Positions 22,287-33,856 of a stretch of DNA of 64,000 nucleotides are shown here, piece by piece. Both the position numbers and the translations under genes were made by a program. How positions within the stretch are numbered: position 1 is the first letter of the stretch; each line of letters opens with the position of its first letter. This DNA is from Wurfbainia villosa (taxonomy: Eukaryota > Streptophyta > Magnoliopsida > Zingiberales > Zingiberaceae): NCBI GenBank assembly GCA_025175895.1, contig CM045998.1:13191153-13255152 (forward strand), given 5' to 3'. The notes beneath the pieces are model-generated. The model searched no databases, was not told the origin of the DNA, and was given only the letters and a program-made list of their open reading frames with translations.

Positions 22287-24005
22287 CTAACCCTTAAGGA
22301 TGGATTTTGGAACCCAAAATAGATTTTTGCCTATGGGGTTCACTAGAAATTCTTTGGGGATCCATTTCTTAGCTATTACTTTGTTTTTGTCTTGTCCCCT
22401 AGCTATTAGGCATCTATAGGCCTTCTCATTTTTCTTCTCTTTATATCCTAGGCCTTTCTTGTTAAAACTTGCCCTTTGGCTCCCTATGATCATATTCAAG
22501 GTGTTGGAGCCAATTGTGAATTTTCCTAGGGCTTTGGTTAAATAATCTACCTTTTCCCTTAATGCCCTATTTTCTTCTATGCATGCATCACTAACATCTA
22601 AAGGCACATAATTATCATGTGAGCATGCATCATCATGGCAAGAAGAAGTATCATTATTATTTAAGCATGCATTTTCTAGCTTATTTTCTAATGCCTTAAT
22701 TTGATCTAGCATGCATTTATTTTTCTTCTTTGCTCTAAACAAATCCCTAGTTAAACTAGAAATCATAGAAACTATTTTACTAGGAGAGGCTTTCGTTACC
22801 ATAGTTTCCATGTCCTCTTCTTCTTCTTCGGATGATGATGTGGAGGAGGCTCCCCCTTCACTTGAGCTCTCTCCTCTTGTGCTTGATCCTTCATTTTCGG
22901 AGGAGGAGCAATCCACATCGTCAAAGGCCATCAAGGCCAAATTGGCGACAAAGGCATTCTCCTCATCCGATGATGAGGAGGAGGATGAGGAAGGATCATC
23001 CCATGTCTTGGCCTTGAATGCTTTGGCCTTCCCTTTTTCTTTTGCCTTCTTCTCCTCTTCCTTCTTTTTCTTGCTCCCCTTTTTCTTCTTCTTTTCTTCT
23101 TTCTTTTTCCTCTCTTCCTTGCTTTTGTTTAGGAGAGGACAATTGTCCCTTATGTGTCCCTCTCCTTGGCAATTGTAGCATATCACCTTCCCCTGGTCTT
23201 CTATTCCTATCATTTGATTTATCAAATCTAAAATTCTTAAATACACGCCTCACCTTCCTTACCATGTAGGCTTCTCGGTGCTATCCATGGAGGAGGAGGA
23301 GGCTTCATCATCGGAGGAGGGGACTTCCATCTTCTTCTTCCCCTTGTTTGCCAACAATGCTACTCCTCTTGAGGGTTGAATTCTTGGCTCTTCTTGAATT
23401 CCCTCAAGCCTAGTTTCGTGGAGTTCCATCGTTGAGAAGAACTCCTCCAAGGTACTCACTTCTAGGTTCTTGGACATGTAGAAGGAGTCCACCATGGAGC
23501 TCCACTTTGAGGACCGGGGAAAGGCATCTATAGCCTTCATGAGCATGTCCCGATTCGATAGCTTCTCACCTACACTTGTTAGCCCAATTAAAATTTCCTT
23601 AAACCTAGAGTGTAAAGAGGTTACCTTTTCTCCCTTTTCTAGTTTTATATTGGATAGTTGGGAGCGGAGGAGGTCTCTCCTTGCTAGCTTTGCCTCCGAG
23701 GTGCCTTCATGAAGTTCAACCAACTTCTCCCACATCTCCTTGGCACTTGAGCACTCCCCTATTCTATTTACTTCTTGTTGAGAGCACATTGTATAGATGG
23801 TGCTTGGCCTTTGAATTTGCAAATACTCTTCTCTTTGTCTTTTGCTCCATCTCGATTTTTCCAAAGGCTCCCATCTTCATTCCTAGGCAACTCAAACCGC
23901 TTTCCATAATTAACAATATTTCAAAATCGGTTTGAAGAATACCTCCATTCTCTTTTTCCACCAAGAGAATTCTTCGAACGGTGGGTGGATGTTGGAGCCG
24001 GCCAT
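22287..24005 (-). pseudogene. Copia-type gag with zinc knuckle, frameshifted
   Basis: It starts MAGSNIHPPFEEFSWWKKRM at 24005, a DUF4219-like amino end. It continues in other frames through SSAKEMWEKLVELHEGTSEAK, LLRSQLSNIKLEKGE and FFSTMELHETRLEGIQ (UBN2-type capsid region, 23259-23864). After another shift comes a CCHC knuckle CYNCQGEGHIRDNC, a long Lys/Glu-rich then Ser/Glu-rich stretch, a coiled-coil-like segment and the end LVNPIGKNLFWVPKSIL (22287-23246, 319 aa). That last motif normally precedes the protease in copia polyproteins, which is absent here. At least three frame changes. The element at 45936 has a similar gag end. Confidence 0.8.
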
Positions 24006-24064
24006 TTTGATGTAGGGCTTGTTGCGGCGGTTAGTCCGGTGACAAGCAACTCCTCGATACCACT

Positions 24065-25246
24065 TGTGAGTGATCGGATGGCGGCTAGAGGGGGTGAATA
24101 GCCCTTTCGCTTGGATGTATTTTGCTCGTCTACAAAACGTTAGCGCAAGCGAATATACAAATATAAATAAAGACAAGCAAAATAGAAACAAGCAATACAA
24201 ACACTAAGATATAACGTGGTTCACGGCCTACGCCGCTTAATCCACGGTCCGATTCGCCCACGGTGAATCACTCCGCCAAACCAATCACTATCGGTCTCTC
24301 CTTGCACAAAGCTAGGTGGAGGTAACCTTTACAACCAAGATCACTCTTCTTACAAATAGAATGGAGTAAAAGCGAGTAAGAAGAGTTTAGAGCTTGTGGG
24401 GCACTAGGAAGATTGTTTGGAACTTAAGCATTAACCTCTCAAAGGCTCACACCCTCTCTTTTATGTAGAGGGCTAACTTCTTCCGTTGGCGCCATCACCG
24501 ATCCGCCCATGGCAAGGTCGATCCTCTACAACGGCCTCCGAACACGTCGGATGCCGACCGTTGTTGTCCAACGGAACTCTTGGCAGTCGACTGATGGACC
24601 TCACCGATCGGCTCACCCGTGGTCGATCGCCGATCGGCTACGAGCGGTTCGCGGCGAAACCCTATTGACCGATCGGCTTGCGCCGATCGAGCGATCGTTA
24701 TCTTGGCGATGATCGCTAACGAGCGTATGGCGATCACGCCCAAACCGATCGATCGTATACCGGTCGAGCTACACTCGACTCGGAAGCGATCGCCATTCCA
24801 TGGCGATCGGCGGTGTCGGAAAACCCATCCGACACTTGGCCAAATGGCCAAGTTTCACCTAAGAGCTACCCTCCCGGGTTACAATCGCTCACTCTCATTT
24901 CTGAGTCCTTTGCCTTGAAGTTCTCTTCGTTCTCGGCCCGTCCCCCGGCGATCAGACGGCTCTGCAATGCTCCTTCGCGTCTCTTGCCTCGAAGTCTACT
25001 TCCTCCGGCTTCACTCCAAGCTTCTCGTCCGGCGGTCCCTCGGATGCTCCAAGCGCACGGCTTCCGCAAAGCTATCCTTCACCGACTCAAGGCACGAGTC
25101 ATGAGATGTGAAACTCGCCACGGCTCCATGTGCGAATTACTAAGTCCTGCACGACTTCAACGCACATATCACATCAACATATCAAACTAACTTAAACCCT
25201 TTGCCACACCATCAAAACCATATCACGGCAAGAGATTGCCCTAACA
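24065..25246 (-). repeat. 5' LTR of gag-only element
   Basis: A 1182-bp LTR that matches 19754-20919 with scattered indels. The primer-binding site AGTGGTATCGAGGAG lies immediately inside at about 24049-24064 (minus strand). Confidence 0.85.
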
Positions 25247-25466
25247 CTTATAAGGGTATTTTTGTCATTTTATAATAATATGAATTACATTCCTTATAAA
25301 AAAAATATGGACACCAAACAAACGAATGTAATCGCTTTTGTAATCAAAGATTACACACCAATCGCTAACCAAACACAGTAATGTAATACACATTATATTA
25401 CATTACATTACAAACTTGATTACATTACAAGGTTGATTACATTACCCCGTACCAAACGTAGACTTA

Positions 25467-26073
25467 TAGGTTATTCAAACACCTTCGATCACTTCAACTT
25501 ATACCCAATCATCCCGAGTCCACATCTCCTCAGAGATGCTTGCTTAAGATGTCAAAGAATAAGTCTTCATGATCAAAATGACTTGAATACCGCAAGTCAA
25601 AGGAACATCGCACTTAAGCTGCAGTAAGAACTTCATTGACATATCTATATATGCAGAGAATCATATGAAGTCTTACGGTTGGTTACTCCAATGAACTAGT
25701 TACCATAACTAGCATCCACGATTAACTCCGGACATCACAATATCTCCAGCCAGTGAGAATCAGCTGCTTGGATACACCAAGGAGTATACCTCGTGCTAGT
25801 CTCGACAGAATTGATGGTGTCCAAATCCATCAATTCATCGACCAGGGATAATTCCGATACATCACAATTACACATGTAGAGATACTCACTAGTTGTGATC
25901 CAATCATAAATTCTCTCATGCTGTGAATCGTATCGTGGACATTCAGTAAATGAGTTTAAGATCTAATCAAATACATGTGAGCATGTATACTCAAATAATG
26001 AATCCTCATTTATCATATAAATGGTTCAAACATAAGGCGATTGCCTTAGGACATCTCTCATATATTACTAACA
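25467..26073 (-). repeat. Copia LTR, right part, with polypurine tract
   Basis: This continues 18720-19240. The minus-strand start TGTTAGTAATATATGAG is at 26073, directly after the purine tract AAGTGGGAGTT (26074-26084), as in copia 3' LTRs. Confidence 0.7.
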
Positions 26074-26093
26074 AACTCCCACTTGACCTAATG

Positions 26094-26465
26094 TCAATCA
26101 CTACGGTATCCAATACCATAGACTCTAACATGACCCTCAAACTTACTTTGAGGTAATGCCTTAGTCAAAGGATCCGCTAAGTTCCTTTCAGTGGGGATTT
26201 TCTCGATTTGTATTTCTTTCCTACTAATGATCTCTCTGATCAGATGATAGCGGCGAAGCACATGTTTGGATAGTTGATGAGACCTTAGCTCTTTCGCCTG
26301 TGCAATTGCTCCATTGTTGTCGCAGTAGACTGATATTGCTTCAACAATGGCTGGAACCACACCAAGTTCATAAATGAACTTCTTGATCCAAACCGCTTCC
26401 TTTGCTACTTCCGAAACTGCAATGTATTCTGCCTCAGTGGTAGAATCCGCTACAGTGTCTTGTTT
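26094..26465 (-). pseudogene. Copia RNase H, C-terminal fragment
   Basis: The minus strand reads DSTTEAEYIAVSEVAKEAVW, then VYCDNNGAIAQAKE, HVLRRYHLIREII, PTERNLADPLTKALP, the end of Ty1-copia RNase H. It is cut at 26465 by the chromovirus LTR at 26466, so the rest of the copia element is missing from this side. It belongs with the LTR at 18720-26073. Confidence 0.85.
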
Positions 26466-28071
26466 GGGGAGATGTCACTACTTTACTGTCTTATTCTTAT
26501 TTTCTTCCTGATCTTACTTTGACACTATACTTTAATTATCACTTAAACAATAATGAATTCAAAATCTTCACATATACGTGCGAGTATTAAAACTAACCCA
26601 ACATGACTCTAGCATTCTTTGGTCTCAACCATAAGCAATCCAATTGAACTCCAACAATATCAGAAAGAAAACAATTAAAAACTTAAAATCTGGTTTAGAC
26701 ATCTGCACTTAAGATCTTTTAATTCGACTGTTCCGTCGTCACACACACCAAGCACTTTATCCGCTATGTCACCTTACTGAAGCTTTTCTTTACCTTTATC
26801 TGCAGTATAAGAAAATGCAAACTATAAATAATAACGCTTAGTAAGTACTTTCTATGCTCACAAAAACATGCACTATATGAAATCATGCAACTAGTTCTTT
26901 TGCCTTGGATACATTGATACACATGCAAACATAACTGGAAATCATAACTCTGATTACATGTCTCTTGTATAAATCATGCTCTTAAGTATTTTAAAACTTG
27001 TAAACAGTATATCTGATCTGGAATGATTAACTTTGAAAACTTTTACTTACACTTATACTGATACTTCAAAATAATAATCATCCTGGGTATGAGTCCGGTA
27101 TAGTACCAATGCGCGCTTTCTTAATAGGCTGGGGTGGCCAACCACCGAACCTACCAGGGTAACTGAGACTGAGGGCTTTGGCCTGTGGGCGAAACTGATG
27201 CCCGGTACATGCCCTGTTAAAAGTAAAATACTTTCTTTATACTTATATTCTTATACATACTGAAAAAAATGCTCTTAATCCCCTAAACCACGAATGGGGA
27301 GCACCATAAAGATCATTATGCTCTTGACCCCCAAAACTGAAATAGGGAGCATACTGAAGATCGTTGTGCTCTTAATCCCCAATTCGAATGGGGAACATCT
27401 TTAAATTTTATTTATAAAGAAAATATTTTTACATCTTACTCTACATCATGCATATAATTGTAAGCTATAACTCATCTACAATATGCATGATCATAGATCA
27501 CATTCTTATCATGGATCTAAACATGATATAAAATCAAACATGACATAATGGATAAAAATCATGTAACTAAAAACACCATGTAACTGGAAATAACATGTAC
27601 ATAAAAACATATCAATAACATACGATAACTATTTATACTGCAGGTGAGTAATACTTACTTTCCACGCTTTTTATCAATTTATACCGTTAGATTTCGCAAA
27701 GAGAAAACCTCCTACGTGTACCTTGGCTTTAGCGTAATCCTCTACCAAGTCCTTGCGGAGATCCCTTTTGAAAATCCCCTCTTAAATTATCCCACGGTGA
27801 AAAAATTATAGAGGCTATTTTTTCCCTCTTTTGTTTTTCTCGGTGGCTACAGAAAATGGAAGGGAAGCTTCTTCTCCTTTTGATTTTTTTGATTGGCCGG
27901 TTTTTTTTTTTTCTTTGATTGGGCGGCTAGAGAAAACGGGAGGGAAGGAGACGTGGTTGGTCGGTGGTTGGAGAGAAGAGGAGAGTGAGTTGTTCGGCGG
28001 CTAGAGAAAACGGGAGAGAGAGAGAGAGGGGTGAGGTGAGGGTGGCGTTGGAGAGAAGAGGGAGAGAGATG

Positions 28072-28105
<34 letters not shown>

Positions 28106-28381
28106 GGTTTTCTTTATTTAATTATCTCTTTAAATAATTAATCAAATTAATCAATCTCTCTTTTTTTTCGCCTATAGATATATTTTATTATATCCTACTC
28201 ATTGGTAATCTTATGACTTAGTGATAGGAAGTATATTCCTTCAAACCAACGGTTCATGGTTCGCGCCTCGACTAATGAATTATTTATTCGACTTTTTTTC
28301 TTTTTTTCCTTTCTATTCTTATTTTTATTTTTATTTTAAATAAATAAATAAAAATATAGGAACTAAAATTTGGACTGTTAT
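26466..28381 (-). repeat. Chromovirus LTR, third copy, near-complete and alone
   Basis: Same family and orientation as 6476-8251. It begins about 37 bp inside the LTR (GGGGAGATGTCAC) and ends GGACTGTTATA, a mutated TGTAACAGTCC terminus. No internal region is attached on either side, so it is a solo or truncated LTR. It carries (TA)n at 28073-28103, the three 48-bp repeats near 27282-27395, and the same splice-like motifs. Confidence 0.8.
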
Positions 28382-28939
28382 ATTAACAATTACCTTCTTC
28401 TAGAATTCCTGATTATATTAATATAATTTTTGTTAAAACTCCTGGTATGTACAATGTTGGATGAGCCTGATTGCTTCGAGGGAACACAATAAAGAGAGGG
28501 AAACTATGAAATTTAGGTAATTTAAATTTATATAGTAGTTTTGGATAAAACTATTAAATGACAAGCTTCCTAGGACTCAAACAAAATGATTCCCGTAGAT
28601 TTTATGAAATATAATAAAAAAATTATTTTAAATTTAAGTAATTTAGGTTTATGTAATAGTTTTAGTCAAAATTGAGATATATACATCGACCTAAACTAGT
28701 TTAATTTAAAAAAAAACAAAGGCAAAGAATAATATTATGGAACTCATCAAACGGTTCACTTCTAAAATATAGACAATTCTAAATATATATCAATTTTTAA
28801 AAACCTACTATATATCTATTTTTTTAAGTATAAAATAAAAGCATAAAATAATTCAATAAGTTACAAGAAGCATAAGAGTGATGTATACTATATAAAATAG
28901 AAGAAAAAAAATGATCAAATAAAATAACCGAACAGGTTT
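28382..28939. other. Intergenic, AT-rich
   Basis: About 560 bp without a convincing frame, repeat or known end motif. It may be original DNA 3' of the BURP gene. Confidence 0.4.
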
Positions 28940-30226
28940 TTAGGGCTGTCAAGTTGGGTTGAGTCTGTCAAGTTGGTTTGCTCCGCTAAATAATTTAAAC
29001 AGATTGAGTTAAAATTTTATAAATTCGTCATTTTAACGAGTCTAAACGGATCGACTCGTCTTCATTATGTCTAGATGGGTCGACCTCATGGCTCAAATTG
29101 GCTAAGATGAAACATGTAAAAATAAAATTGTATAAGTTTTTTTTATCAATATTCTAATATTAACAAGATAAGTTTTTCACTATCACACATATACCTCAAT
29201 AAAGTATAAGAAAAGTTAAGAGGAAGGAACAAAAGAATATTTGATGTAAGTACTCTAATAATTTTTTTTATACTCTAATTGTTTTATATTATCTTATAAC
29301 TACTATTCTAATTAATATAGGAAATGATAACATATCAAAATGAAATAATTACAAGGATTAGAAAATTTCAATTGAGGAGCAAAAATTTACATTTGCATAT
29401 TATCAAGATTTGAATATATTTTAGAACATTGGAAGAATAAAAAATATCGATACTCAACATAATTGAATCTCAATTATAAGATTTTAGTTACTTCAAATAT
29501 TTATTTTTTTAATTATGGTACTTTATCTGTCTTATCGATCATTGTCTTAAGTCCTCAATAATTCAATAATTATATATATATATAATTCCAAAAGATGAAA
29601 ATGTGAAAATAAAATTGTATAAATTTTTTTATCAATATTCTAATATTAACAAAATAAGTTTTTCACTTATCACACATATACCTCAACAAAGTATAAGAGA
29701 AGTTAAGAGTAAAGAAAAAAGAATATTTGATGTAAGTACTCTAATAATTTTTTTTATACTCTAATTATTTTATATTATCTTATAACTACTATTCTAATTA
29801 ATATAGAAAATGATAACATATCAAAATGAAATAATTACAAGGGTTAGAAAATCTCAATTGAATCTATATTTAAATGAGCAAAAATTTACATTTGTATATT
29901 ATCAAGATTTGAATATTTTAGAAAATATCGATACTCAACATAATTGAATCTCAATTATAAGATTTTAGTTACTTCAAATATTTATTTTTTTAATTATGAT
30001 ACCTTATCTGTCTTATCGATCATTGTCTCAAGTCCTCAATAATTCAATATATATATATATATATATATATTGTAGCCCGTAGATTGATCCGCCTAATCCG
30101 CAATCCGCTTTGGGTTGAATTTTATTGAAAATTTCTCAATCCGTCAAGATAGTGAGTGAGCCCCTTCTCTCCTCATTAAATATTGGATTTACGACGAATT
30201 GATCCGTTCCATCAGTCCGTTTACAA
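28940..30226. mobile_element. Decayed nDart-like hAT element with internal duplication
   Basis: It starts TAGGGCTGTCAAGTTGGGTT, like the element at 3364, and its right end (CAATCCGCTTTGGGTTG...CCGTTTACAA) matches that element's right end. Many C-to-T type changes have replaced the GGGTTGGCCCG motifs. An interior block of about 450 bp occurs twice in tandem (about 29120-29580 and 29590-30060), each copy followed by a TA tract. The flanks CAGGTTTT (28932-28939) and TAGGTTTC (30227-30234) agree at 6 of 8 bp. No transposase. Confidence 0.7.
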
Positions 30227-30786
30227 TAGGTTTCGATCAAAACAATAATGTCTCGCAAGATTTAATTAGTCAATTATATTCAGAGGTTACGTACAATTAC
30301 AATAACCTTATATAGGATGAACTCAAAATTGTTTTTACAAGTATAATAGACAATTAAGCCAATACAAAATCCATAAAAATGGAGAGGAAATAAAAATATA
30401 AAATATCAAAGGGAAATTAAAGTCTGTCATCTAATAAACAAATGATATTTTACTAAATAATATTTACAGATTAGCAAAATTAGTGGGTAGATAAGAGTGA
30501 GTTAAATTTGGCAAAGAAAAATATTGGATGAAATGATCTATTAATGATAAATAATAATAATAATAAAAAAGACGATTAAAAAAGTACCCTTTTGTTTTTG
30601 TTAATTTGGAAATCTCAATAATAACTATGTATTTTTTTTTTTTTGGGACAGAATCGAATGATTAATAAATTTATAAATTTATTTGTTATGTATACACTGA
30701 CTAGATCGACTAGCGCACTGCACTACTGCAGTCGTTACAGACAACATACGCGACGCAGACAGGGACAACGAAGGCAATCCCACAGA
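30227..30786. other. Intergenic, downstream of BURP gene
   Basis: AT-rich, no coding signal. A T-rich tract lies near 30631-30643. It probably contains the 3' UTR of the minus-strand BURP gene, but no clear poly(A) signal stands out. Confidence 0.35.
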
Positions 30787-31778
30787 TTAGTCACAGTGGC
30801 GTGGGGTCCACAGAACATGGTCGTTGGGCAGGAAATGACACACCGGCCCTCCGCACTGCCCGGCTTGAGCATCACGTGCCGCGGATTCCACGACGACGTG
30901 TCCAGGTGACAAACTGCGATCGCTTCCGCTCGGCTCCCAACGCTTCCCGTCAAGCTGACCGCGTACTCTCTCGTTCCCCTCCCCACAGCGTGGCAGTGGA
31001 ACACCACGTACGCGTACGGCTCGGCGTGGCAGAACACGCTCAGCCCCTTCCCGCCGATCCTTTCCAACCCCTCCGCCGCGTACCGCTGCATCGCCGCCGT
31101 GGCGTTCGCGACCGTCGACGCCGCGCTGACATCGTCGGTGGCCAGAGCCGAGACGGCGAAGTCGACCATGGACTCGATGGAGGTGGCGCAGTGCTTCGTC
31201 TCCCTTGCATTCGCCGTGCGCTCGCACCGTTCCAGGGTCGCGCTCATCTCCTTGGCTTCCCTCGAGTTAGGGTCGACGGAGAGAAGCTCGAGGACGTCGG
31301 GGAGCTTGTCGGAGGAGAAGGGGAGGGCGTCTGCCACGCGGCGAGGGGAGGAGGTCGGCGTGTTTGGGGATGGATCGCTTGAATTGCAAGTCGAAGGTGA
31401 CCTCCTGGAAACAGGTCCTTCTCGAGGAAGAACAGAGACCTGGAGAACTTGTCGCGGAGTTGCGCTGCGGTGGCGGCGTTGTAGTAAATGGAGGTGGCCC
31501 CGGGAATCACCGCTTCCTCTTCGGACTCCGGCGATGTCCATCCGCCGGGACTCGTCTCTGCAATTCAATCGATATATATATACTGGAACCAAATTAACAA
31601 AATCACGTACATAGTATAATGAAAATATACATTGATAAAAATCAATGAACCAGGAGGGTGAAGGAGGTCATGGATGCTGCTAGGGATGGGAGTGTTCGGG
31701 AGAGTTATTTTCCAGTAGAGCTCCGGCGACGAAGCGAGTGCAACTGATGGATGGGCTACCAGTCCGGCGAGTAGCTGC
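30787..31778 (-). pseudogene. BURP-domain (RD22-like) gene, disrupted
   Basis: Exon 1 (31651-31778) encodes the end of a signal peptide (LLAGLVAHPSVALA) and the family motif SPELYWKITLPNTPIPSSI. Intron 31558-31650 is GT-AG, 93 nt. Exon 2 carries the BURP domain: SLFFLEKDLFPGG, RRVADALPFSSDKLPDVL, HCATSIESMVDF, then the CH motifs FCHAEPYAYVVFHCH (spacing 10), AVCHLDTSSWNP (26 residues later) and a last PVCHFLPNDHVLW. BURP proteins are secreted or cell-wall-associated plant proteins, often stress-responsive. The start codon is lost, because a copia element (31779) sits in the signal-peptide exon. Three single-base frame changes are also seen: two at about 31345-31415, one near 30865. Without the insertion this would be a normal two-exon gene. 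Confidence 0.85.
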
Positions 31779-31966
31779 TGTTAGAATAACATAGATCGTA
31801 AAAGAATTAAAATGTATTTTTTCATTGATGGCTTGTACATAAATAAAGTATCTATAGATATATATTACAAGACCAATTCAATTGAAGAATTCAAATAAAG
31901 ATACTAGATAAGAAAATTTTATCTTATCTAATTTGACAAAGTCTATTTGACTAATTCTCTTTTATC
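31779..31966 (-). repeat. Short copia 3' LTR
   Basis: The outer border is TGTTAGAATAAC (plus strand), i.e. the LTR ends GTTATTCTAACA on the minus strand, directly against BURP exon 1. The inner side is a purine tract GTAGGGGGATAAAAG (31960-31974, minus strand). About 188 bp; the inner border is estimated. GCTGC (31774-31778) would be the target duplication, but its partner is not in the window. Confidence 0.6.
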
Positions 31967-32116
31967 CCCCTACAAATTCAACAGGTGATCTTTCACGTTG
32001 AGTTTGATTGTCAACTTATTGAAACGATGTCCGAATAATGGTTTGGTAAAGATATCAATGATTTGATCCTCTGCAGAAATATAAGAGACAGATAATTGTT
32101 TGGTTGCAACTCTCTT

Positions 32117-32668
32117 TCAAATAAAATGAAAATTAATTTCCACGTGTTTTGTACGAGCATGAAAGATCGAATTCACTGTAAGATATGTTGCTCCAATATT
32201 ATCACACCAAATTTTCGGTGTAGTTTTTGACACAAGATGTAATTCAGAAAGAAGAGATTGAAGCCAAATAATTTTAGATGTTGCATTGGCTATAGTTTTA
32301 TATTCAACCTCAGTACTTGAGCGAGAAACTGTATGTTGCTTTTTTGAATTCCATGAGATAAGATTTCGTCCAAGAAATATTGCATATTCATTGGTAGAGC
32401 GTCTATCTTCAGGAGAACTTGCCCAATCTGCATCACTATAGGCATGTAAATCTCGCGATGAATGACGATATAGTAGAAGACCGTATAATATAGTGCCTTT
32501 AAGATATCGCAGAATTCTTTTCACACATTTCCAATTTTGTTCAGTGGGACCATGCATAAACTGACAAGCACTATTTACATCAAACGTAATATCAGGTCGT
32601 GTAATAGTAACATACTGTAAGGCTCCAACAATACTTCGATAAATCTGAGGATCAGACATAGCAGGAGA
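32117..32668 (-). pseudogene. Copia RT end and RNase H
   Basis: The 180-residue open frame contains IYRSIVGALQYVTITRPDI, the RT-RNase H junction of copia, then SDADWASSPEDRRSTNEYAI, SRSSTEVEYKTIA, IWCDNIGATYLTVNSIFHAR and HVEINFHFI. The catalytic Asp and Glu residues of RNase H are in place. The amino side connects to 43651 across the chromovirus insertion, so the gene is interrupted. Confidence 0.85.
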
Positions 32669-32962
32669 GGATGTGTAACGCCCGTAAAATTCCTAGCAAT
32701 TTTTACAAGAATTTTTGGCTTGATGATCATGGGCTTTATGTGGGTCTTTTCAAAAATAAAAGAAAATAAGCCGAAAAGGGGTGCAAGGCCTAGGAATTGA
32801 ACTCCAAACCTCTAGAGATAGCCAAGCCTTATAGATGCACCCACTAACCAGAAGCCCAATAGGATTATATGATTAAGGAAGAGGGGGAAACTATAGATAA
32901 GTGGGACTAGGAGTAAATGAAGAGGCATGGAAAAGAAAAGAGGAACTTCTCTTCCTCCCCCC

Positions 32963-32970
32963 TTTATAAA
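32963..32970 (+). promoter_or_regulatory. TATA box of chromovirus 5' LTR
   Basis: TTTATAAA lies in a GA/CT-rich context about 170 bp before the donor-like site. The same motif is in the 3' LTR at 40870-40877. Confidence 0.6.
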
Positions 32971-33392
32971 GAAGAGGGAAGGTTGAATTTGGTCACTTCC
33001 TCTCTTCTTCTTCCTCTTCTCACCGAAAATCTTGAGCTCCCTCTCCATTTCCTCCATTGGCCGAACCTCCTTCAAGCAAGAAGCAAGGGCTAGGGTTGGT
33101 TCTTAGGTCATCTTCTCCACCCAAAACAAAGCGAAGGAAGTAAGTATCCCTCACCTGCATACGAGTAGTTGCGATTGAATGTTTGAACAACTTGTATGTT
33201 ATATTCGGCCAAGCATGTTTTAGTTTACCAATGAAGTTGAAATCTATGTTTAGGAAGGATATGATGATGCTAAGATGGGAAAAGAGGGTTGGTTACAAAG
33301 CTAACCCTAGTTGAGCCCTTATGTGTTTCGGCCACCCTAGGAAGTTAGGGTTAGGGTTTCATGAATGCCATGTTTTAATTGCTATATGATGT

Positions 33393-33856
33393 AGTTAGGG
33401 TTTAAAGTGGATTAGGACAAAAGCTAACCCTAATGAACCCTAAGAACCATTCGGCCAAGTCATGGACTAGGGTCTAAATGAAGCTCCATGTTATGTTTAT
33501 GCTATGTTCTATAACTAGATGATGAAGTTAGGGTTTAAAGTGGATTAGGACAAAAGCTAACCCTAATGAACCCTAAGAACCATTCGGCCAAGTCATGGAC
33601 TAGGGTCTAAATGAAGCTCCATGTTATGTTTATGCTATGTTCTATAACTAGATGATGATGTTAGGGGTTAAAGTGGATTAGGACAAAAGCTAACCCTAAT
33701 GAACCCTAAGAACCATTCGGCCAAGTCATGGACTAGGGTCTAAATGAAGCTCCATGTTATGTTTATGCTATGTTCTATAACTAGATGATGATGTTAGGGG
33801 TTAAAGTGGATTAGGACAAAAGCTAACCCTAATGAACCCTAAGAACCATTCGGCCA
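33393..33856 (+). repeat. 133-bp tandem repeat, about 3.5 copies
   Basis: Unit starts marked by GTTAGGGTTTAAAGTGG lie exactly 133 bp apart (TTA at 33395, 33528, 33661 and 33794). Each unit holds CTAACCCTAATGAACCCTAAG and CATTCGGCCAAG. The 3' LTR has the same array at about 41296-41760. Confidence 0.9.

Larger units (their letters stand above)
19754..25246 (-). mobile_element. Gag-only LTR retrotransposon (non-autonomous, copia-type gag)
   Basis: LTRs are 19754-20919 and 24065-25246 (TGTGAGTGATC...CTAACA), and an exact 5-bp target duplication CTTAT lies at 19749-19753 and 25247-25251. Orientation is minus: a primer site (TGGTATCGAGGAG) lies next to the right LTR, and a purine tract (CAAAGGGGAGA) lies next to the left one at 20920-20935. 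The only coding region is gag (22287-24005). No protease, integrase or RT is visible in 20936-22286, so movement would need proteins from a partner element. Confidence 0.85.
19241..25463. mobile_element. PIF/Harbinger-like non-autonomous element with nested insertion
   Basis: Terminal inverted repeats begin GGCTACGTTTGGTACGGGG (left) and GTCTACGTTTGGTACGGGG (right, reversed), with TTA on both sides (19238-19240, 25464-25466), the duplication typical of PIF/Harbinger (Tourist) elements. Sub-terminal TGTAATGTAATC motifs occur at both ends. Without the LTR element inside (19754-25246 plus its duplication) it is about 730 bp, has no transposase, and contains a GC-rich CGACCG/CGATCGG array at 19475-19750. 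A diverged relative may occur at 59399-63229. Confidence 0.75.

Noticed and set aside
22711..23178. 155-codon plus-strand frame rich in Ser, Phe and Leu
   Set aside because: It is the antisense of the Lys/Glu/Ser-rich part of a gag on the minus strand.
26458..28386. Target duplication for the solo-type LTR at 26466
   Set aside because: Flanks differ (GTGTC side versus TTAAC), and the left LTR end is deleted, so clean solo-LTR formation cannot be shown.
30801..31614. Long plus-strand frames up to 193 codons
   Set aside because: Antisense of the GC-rich BURP exon, whose minus-strand domain is clear.
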